A DNA stretch of 11,985 nucleotides, from NCBI GenBank assembly GCA_035620975.1, contig DASPFV010000137.1, positions 1 through 11,985 on the forward strand, written 5' to 3'. Under the pieces are notes generated by a model. It searched no databases and was not told the DNA's origin. It saw only the letters and a list, made by a program, of their open reading frames with translations. Of this stretch, positions 9,103 through 11,985 are shown in pieces. The position numbers were made by a program, and so were the translations under genes. The first letter of the stretch is position 1, and the number at the start of each line of letters is the position of its first letter. This DNA is from DASPFV01 sp035620975. Lineage in GTDB: Bacteria; Acidobacteriota; Vicinamibacteria; Vicinamibacterales; 2-12-FULL-66-21.

Positions 9103-11094
9103 ATGGCCATCTGCGTTCCACTGCTTGCACTGCTCCTGCAGGGGCCGATCGGCCACGAGGCCGGCGAGTCGGCCCGCGCGATAGCGGCTGCCGCGGCGCC
9201 CACGGCCGCGTCGATCTCCGTGCGGATTACCTCGCCGCTCGGCCGGAGCGGCCTGCCCGGCGCCATCAGGATCGTGGCCCAGGTGAACGCCGACGAGGGC
9301 GTCGAGCCCGGCGCGGTGCGGTTCTTCATCGACGGCCAGCTGCTCGGGACCGACACGGACGGCGCACCGTATGCCGTCGAGTGGACCGACGAGAACCCGT
9401 TCGAGCGCCGCGAGATTGCCGTGGCGGTGACGGATCCGCTCGGGACGGAGGTGCGCGACTCGATCGTCCTCGAGCCGTTCGACATCGTCGAGGAGTCCCA
9501 GGTCACGAGCGTGCTGGTGGAGGCTGCCGTCCAGGACCGCGACGGCCGGTTCGTGAAACACCTGCCGCAGACGGCGTTCCGCCTCTCCGAAGACGGCGTG
9601 CCGCAGGAGCTGGATCTCGTCCGCCACGAGAGCGTCGGTGCGATCTTCGCGATGCTCATCGACAGCAGCGGCAGCATGAGCCGCCGCCTCGACTTCGTGC
9701 AGCGGACGGCGGCGACGCTGGCCGATTACATGACCCCGCTCGATCGCATGATCGTCGCGCCGTTCTCGAAGAGCGTGGGGTCGAGGACGGGGCCCACCGA
9801 CGATCGCCGGACGATCACGGAGGCCATCACCTCCATTCGCGCGCAGGGCGGGACGGCAATCCTGGATTCGCTCCAGCAGCTGGCGCGGAGCCTGCCGGAA
9901 TCCACGGGGCGCAGGGCGATCATCCTGATCACCGACGGGTACGACGAGAACAGCCTGACGCCGGCCGACGAAGTGCTGGCCACGCTGAAGGACGCACGCG
10001 TCACGGTCTACGTGGTCGGGATCGGCGGCGTGGCCGGCGTGTCGCTGAAGGGCGAACGCCTCCTGCGCCAGCTCGCCTCGGAGACGGGCGGACGGCTGTT
10101 CCTGCCGACGACAGAGGACCAGCTCGCGCTGGTGCATACCGCGCTCGCCGACGACGTGCAGAACAGATACCTGCTGACCTACACGCCCGGCAACCAGCGG
10201 CAGGACGGCAAATGGCGGAGCATCGAGGTCGTGTGCGACGCCCCGGGAAGCCACGTCAAGGCCAGGCCGGGATACTTCGCGCCGAAGCCGGCTCCCGTCC
10301 GCGCGACCATCGAGTTCACCGCGATGGACCCGAGCGGCGAGTACCTGAACGTCTCGGCGGAGGACCTCGAGATCCACGAGGAGGGCGTGCTCCAGCAGCT
10401 CGACACGTTCCACGAGGCGACGCAGCCGGTGTCGATCGTCCTGGCGCTCGACGCGAGCGGGAGCATGCGGCGCAAGGAGGCCGAGGTCATCGAGAGCGCC
10501 AGAGCGTTCACGGCGGCGCTCCGGCCCGAGGACAAGCTCGCGGTGCTGCAGTTCTCGGACGGCGTGTCGTTCACGCACGATCTGTCCACGAACCGGGACG
10601 CCACGAGCCAGGCCATCGACGGGTACACGACGGCCGGCGGCACGGCCCTCTACGACGCGATGGCCGAGGCGTTGCTGCGGCTGAAGCAGACCGAAGGCCG
10701 GCGGGTCGTCGTTGTGATGACCGACGGCCGCGACGAGGACAACCCGGGCACGGGACCGGGCAGCATGCGCCGGCTGCCCGAGGTGCTGGAGCTGCTGAAA
10801 GAGAGCGGCGCAACCGTGTTCACCATCGGCCTCGGCACGAAGGTCGATGCGGAGACGCTGCAGCGCATGGCGGACCTCTCGGGCGGGCGTGCGCTGCTCC
10901 CGCAGGACGTGTCGCAGCTCGGCCAGGAGTTCGCGCGCGTGGTGGAGGATCTCCGGCGGCGCTATGTGATCGGGTACACGTCCACCAACAGCGAGCACGA
11001 CGGCCGGTGGCGCCCCGTGAGCATCCAGGTGAAGTCGGCGCCGCAGGTCACGGTACGCAGCGTGGGCGGCTATCACGCGCCGGAACGACGGTGA
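9103..11094 (+). CDS. Probably exported protein with two tandem, complete von Willebrand A (VWFA-related) domains
   Basis: This is a 663-residue protein. A short hydrophobic N-terminus (VPLLALLL, residues 5-12) suggests export, but it lacks the usual basic start, so the signal peptide is weak evidence. Residues about 35-120 look like an Ig-like beta domain (SVRITSPLG, then VRFFIDGQLLGTDTDGAPY). Two homologous units follow, each with a lead-in strand (FRLSEDGVPQELD; LEIHEEGVLQQLD), a VWA domain and a closing motif (DGKWRSIEV; DGRWRPVSI). Both metal-ion-dependent adhesion sites are complete: DSSGSM 187-192, Thr251, Asp278; and DASGSM 450-455, Thr514, Asp541. Such units are common in secreted acidobacterial proteins (TIGR03436-like). 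The ATG is the first possible start after the AAA+ stop, in the same frame, with no good Shine-Dalgarno, so translation probably depends on the upstream gene. A role as pilus-associated adhesin or assembly factor is inference. Confidence 0.87.
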   Translation: MAICVPLLALLLQGPIGHEAGESARAIAAAAAPTAASISVRITSPLGRSGLPGAIRIVAQVNADEGVEPGAVRFFIDGQLLGTDTDGAPYAVEWTDENPFERREIAVAVTDPLGTEVRDSIVLEPFDIVEESQVTSVLVEAAVQDRDGRFVKHLPQTAFRLSEDGVPQELDLVRHESVGAIFAMLIDSSGSMSRRLDFVQRTAATLADYMTPLDRMIVAPFSKSVGSRTGPTDDRRTITEAITSIRAQGGTAILDSLQQLARSLPESTGRRAIILITDGYDENSLTPADEVLATLKDARVTVYVVGIGGVAGVSLKGERLLRQLASETGGRLFLPTTEDQLALVHTALADDVQNRYLLTYTPGNQRQDGKWRSIEVVCDAPGSHVKARPGYFAPKPAPVRATIEFTAMDPSGEYLNVSAEDLEIHEEGVLQQLDTFHEATQPVSIVLALDASGSMRRKEAEVIESARAFTAALRPEDKLAVLQFSDGVSFTHDLSTNRDATSQAIDGYTTAGGTALYDAMAEALLRLKQTEGRRVVVVMTDGRDEDNPGTGPGSMRRLPEVLELLKESGATVFTIGLGTKVDAETLQRMADLSGGRALLPQDVSQLGQEFARVVEDLRRRYVIGYTSTNSEHDGRWRPVSIQVKSAPQVTVRSVGGYHAPERR

Positions 11095-11101
11095 GGAGGG
11101 G
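11093..11101 (+). promoter_or_regulatory. Strong Shine-Dalgarno (GAGGAGGGG) of the 58-codon gene
   Basis: The purine run overlaps the VWA stop codon; its GGAGG core at 11095-11099 ends five bases before the ATG at 11105. It fixes the start of a gene that would otherwise be hard to call, and it is much stronger than the sites of the neighbouring long genes. Confidence 0.75.
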
Positions 11102-11104
11102 CTG

Positions 11105-11281
11105 ATGCGGACTTCGGGCGGGCGCGGCGCTGAAGGGTGGATCATGGCGTTCCCGGTAGTGGCCCTGATCGTGGCGGCCTCGCTGCGCGGCGACGGCTTC
11201 GGGATGATGCTCGTCGGTCTCGAACGCACGATCCGCGAGTTGTCCACGGCAGTCCTCAACTTCCTCGGCGGCCTGCTCTGA
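11105..11281 (+). CDS. 58-residue small membrane protein, superficially pilin-like
   Basis: This small gene sits between the tandem-VWA gene and the next long gene, with gaps of 10 and 27 bases. The protein has a short basic, glycine-rich N-terminus (MRTSGGRGAEG), a hydrophobic segment WIMAFPVVALIVAASL (12-27), a Gly/Asp turn (RGDG), and an amphipathic C-terminal half (VGLERTIRELSTAVLNFLGG). Size and layout recall Flp pilins (basic Gly leader, one hydrophobic helix, 50-60 residues), and no Flp pilin gene is otherwise seen in the window. However, there is no Glu at position 5 after a cleavage Gly and no Flp-type Glu-Tyr pair, so pilin identity is not supported by motif. The RGD triplet (28-30: RGD) is probably chance. 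Strong translation signal supports it as a real gene. I do not recognise a family. Confidence 0.68.
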   Translation: MRTSGGRGAEGWIMAFPVVALIVAASLRGDGFGMMLVGLERTIRELSTAVLNFLGGLL

Positions 11282-11308
11282 GGGTCGCCCGAACTGAGAG
11301 TGAGCTTC

Positions 11309-11985
11309 ATGTCGCAGAATCAGATTCGCCTCGACGAGCTGACCGGCCGGGCTCTCGACATCCGCTGGTTCGAGGGTGTCGCCCTCGTTCAGGCCGTGTG
11401 CCGGCAGGTGGTGTCGGGCGGCGCGCCCGGATTCCCTTTGGCCCGCGAGATCGCCCTGACGGCAGCCGGCACCGTGAGCGTCGGCGGCGGCCGATCGTCC
11501 GGCAACCCGGTGCAGGCAGCGGCGCACATCCTGGCGTCGATGCTCGGCGACGACGTCCCGGTGCGGCTCAGGCTGGTCGTCACGCAGGCCACCAGCCCGG
11601 GCGAGGTCTATCCGACGCTGGCCGACTTCTCCGAGGCGATCGCCTATTTCGAGCGGCCCGACGCCTCGCAGGTCCTGGCGAACCTGTTCGAGCGCGCGGC
11701 GAGCGCGCCTCAGCGGGCCGGAGACGCGGTTCGAGGGGGAGAACCCCCCGTGGCAGCCGAACCGGAGCGCGAGGACGAAAGGCCGGCAGGGCCGCGACGG
11801 CGCTCGCGGCTGGCGGCCCTTGCGCCGGTGGCGGGCGTCGCGATCGTCGCGGCCATCTGGGCGGCTGGATCGGAACAGGGCACGGCGAGCCTGGCTGGCG
11901 CGGCCACGGCCGTGACGACTGCGCTCGAGCGGGGGTGGGCTGCCGTGGGCGCCCAGCCGGCGGCCGAACCGGTGGAGAAGGCGAC
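11309..11985 (+). CDS. Membrane-anchored protein with a kinase-like but motif-poor N-terminal domain, 3'-truncated by the window edge
   Basis: The frame runs open from ATG 11309 through the right edge (225 codons seen, no stop). Residues 1 to about 130 form a soluble domain: LDIRWFEGVALVQAVCRQV near 16-34, LAREIALTAAGTVSVGGG near 44-61, a segment with VQAAAHILASML, and LADFSEAIAYFERPDASQ near 104-121. The order of a helix with EGVALVQAVC, a strand pair like the kinase 'ILLTPDGRVKLLDFG' element and a later helix is reminiscent of a protein-kinase C-lobe without catalytic residues; this is a weak resemblance by eye. An acidic/basic linker (about 130-167, ending RRRSR) leads to a membrane helix LAALAPVAGVAIVAAIWAAG (168-187). 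Positive-inside logic puts the N-terminal domain in the cytoplasm and the missing C-terminus outside. The start has a modest GAG-rich site (11296-11304). The function is unknown. Confidence 0.7.
   Translation, partial: MSQNQIRLDELTGRALDIRWFEGVALVQAVCRQVVSGGAPGFPLAREIALTAAGTVSVGGGRSSGNPVQAAAHILASMLGDDVPVRLRLVVTQATSPGEVYPTLADFSEAIAYFERPDASQVLANLFERAASAPQRAGDAVRGGEPPVAAEPEREDERPAGPRRRSRLAALAPVAGVAIVAAIWAAGSEQGTASLAGAATAVTTALERGWAAVGAQPAAEPVEKA

Noticed and set aside
9381..11105. Plus-strand open frame within the VWA gene
   Set aside because: Out-of-frame shadow; the true frame has two complete metal-binding sites.
11105..11281. Calling the 58-residue protein an Flp pilin
   Set aside because: No Glu five residues after a cleavable Gly and no Flp-type Glu-Tyr; only size and layout match, so it is left as a small membrane protein.
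11282..11308. Possible terminator or promoter before the last gene
   Set aside because: The 27-base gap has no convincing inverted repeat, T-run or -35/-10 pair; it reads as an ordinary intra-operon gap.
7603..11310. A 1235-codon open frame on the minus strand opposite the AAA+ and VWA genes
   Set aside because: Its translation is dominated by Arg, His, Asp, Val and Leu with no recognisable motif, and the + strand genes carry intact domain motifs. GC-rich third positions remove stops from the opposite frame.

Overview
The window is a dense, GC-rich stretch (about two-thirds G+C or more by eye) in which every supportable gene lies on the + strand with gaps of 33 bases or less. It reads as the core of a Tad (tight adherence/Flp) pilus operon followed by an accessory module. 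The source is probably an Acidobacteriota bacterium, perhaps of the Vicinamibacteria type. The grounds are the composition, the Tad gene set and the secreted protein built of two 'VWFA-related' units of the kind abundant in Acidobacteria. This placement is inference; there is no rRNA or other phylogenetic marker in the window.

Region 1 (3-6692) is the pilus machine. It holds the C-terminal part of an outer-membrane secretin (RcpA/CpaC), a TadE/G-like minor pilus protein, the TadZ/CpaE receiver-ATPase, the TadA/CpaF motor ATPase, and the inner-membrane platform pair TadB and TadC. The TadG-like gene sits directly behind the secretin rather than at the end of the operon. Flp major pilin, TadV prepilin peptidase, RcpC/CpaB and separate TadE/F genes are not in the window; they may lie upstream or elsewhere.

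Region 2 (6693-7777) contains a 31-codon single-span membrane miniprotein (6717-6812), behind one of the best Shine-Dalgarno sequences in the window. It is followed closely by a TPR lipoprotein of TadD type.

Region 3 (7774-11985) is an accessory module in the same transcription unit. It contains a winged-helix/AAA+ ATPase, a probably secreted protein with two complete von Willebrand A domains arising from internal duplication, a 58-codon membrane/pilin-like protein behind a strong ribosome site, and a gene cut off by the window end. That last gene has an N-terminal domain with faint protein-kinase-like features, then a transmembrane segment. Stop/start overlaps (ATGA at 1040 and 7774), very short gaps and the absence of any visible terminator or promoter suggest that region 3 is co-expressed with the pilus. 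A working model is that the Tad core builds a surface fibre, the tandem-VWA protein acts as an envelope or fibre-associated adhesin or assembly factor, and the AAA+ ATPase and the membrane-anchored last protein control it from the cytoplasm. The pilus part is well supported by motifs; the model for the accessory genes is inference.

There is no non-coding stretch over 300 bases. No tRNA, rRNA, CRISPR array, insertion sequence or attachment site was seen. The many long open frames on the minus strand are by-products of GC-rich codon use.
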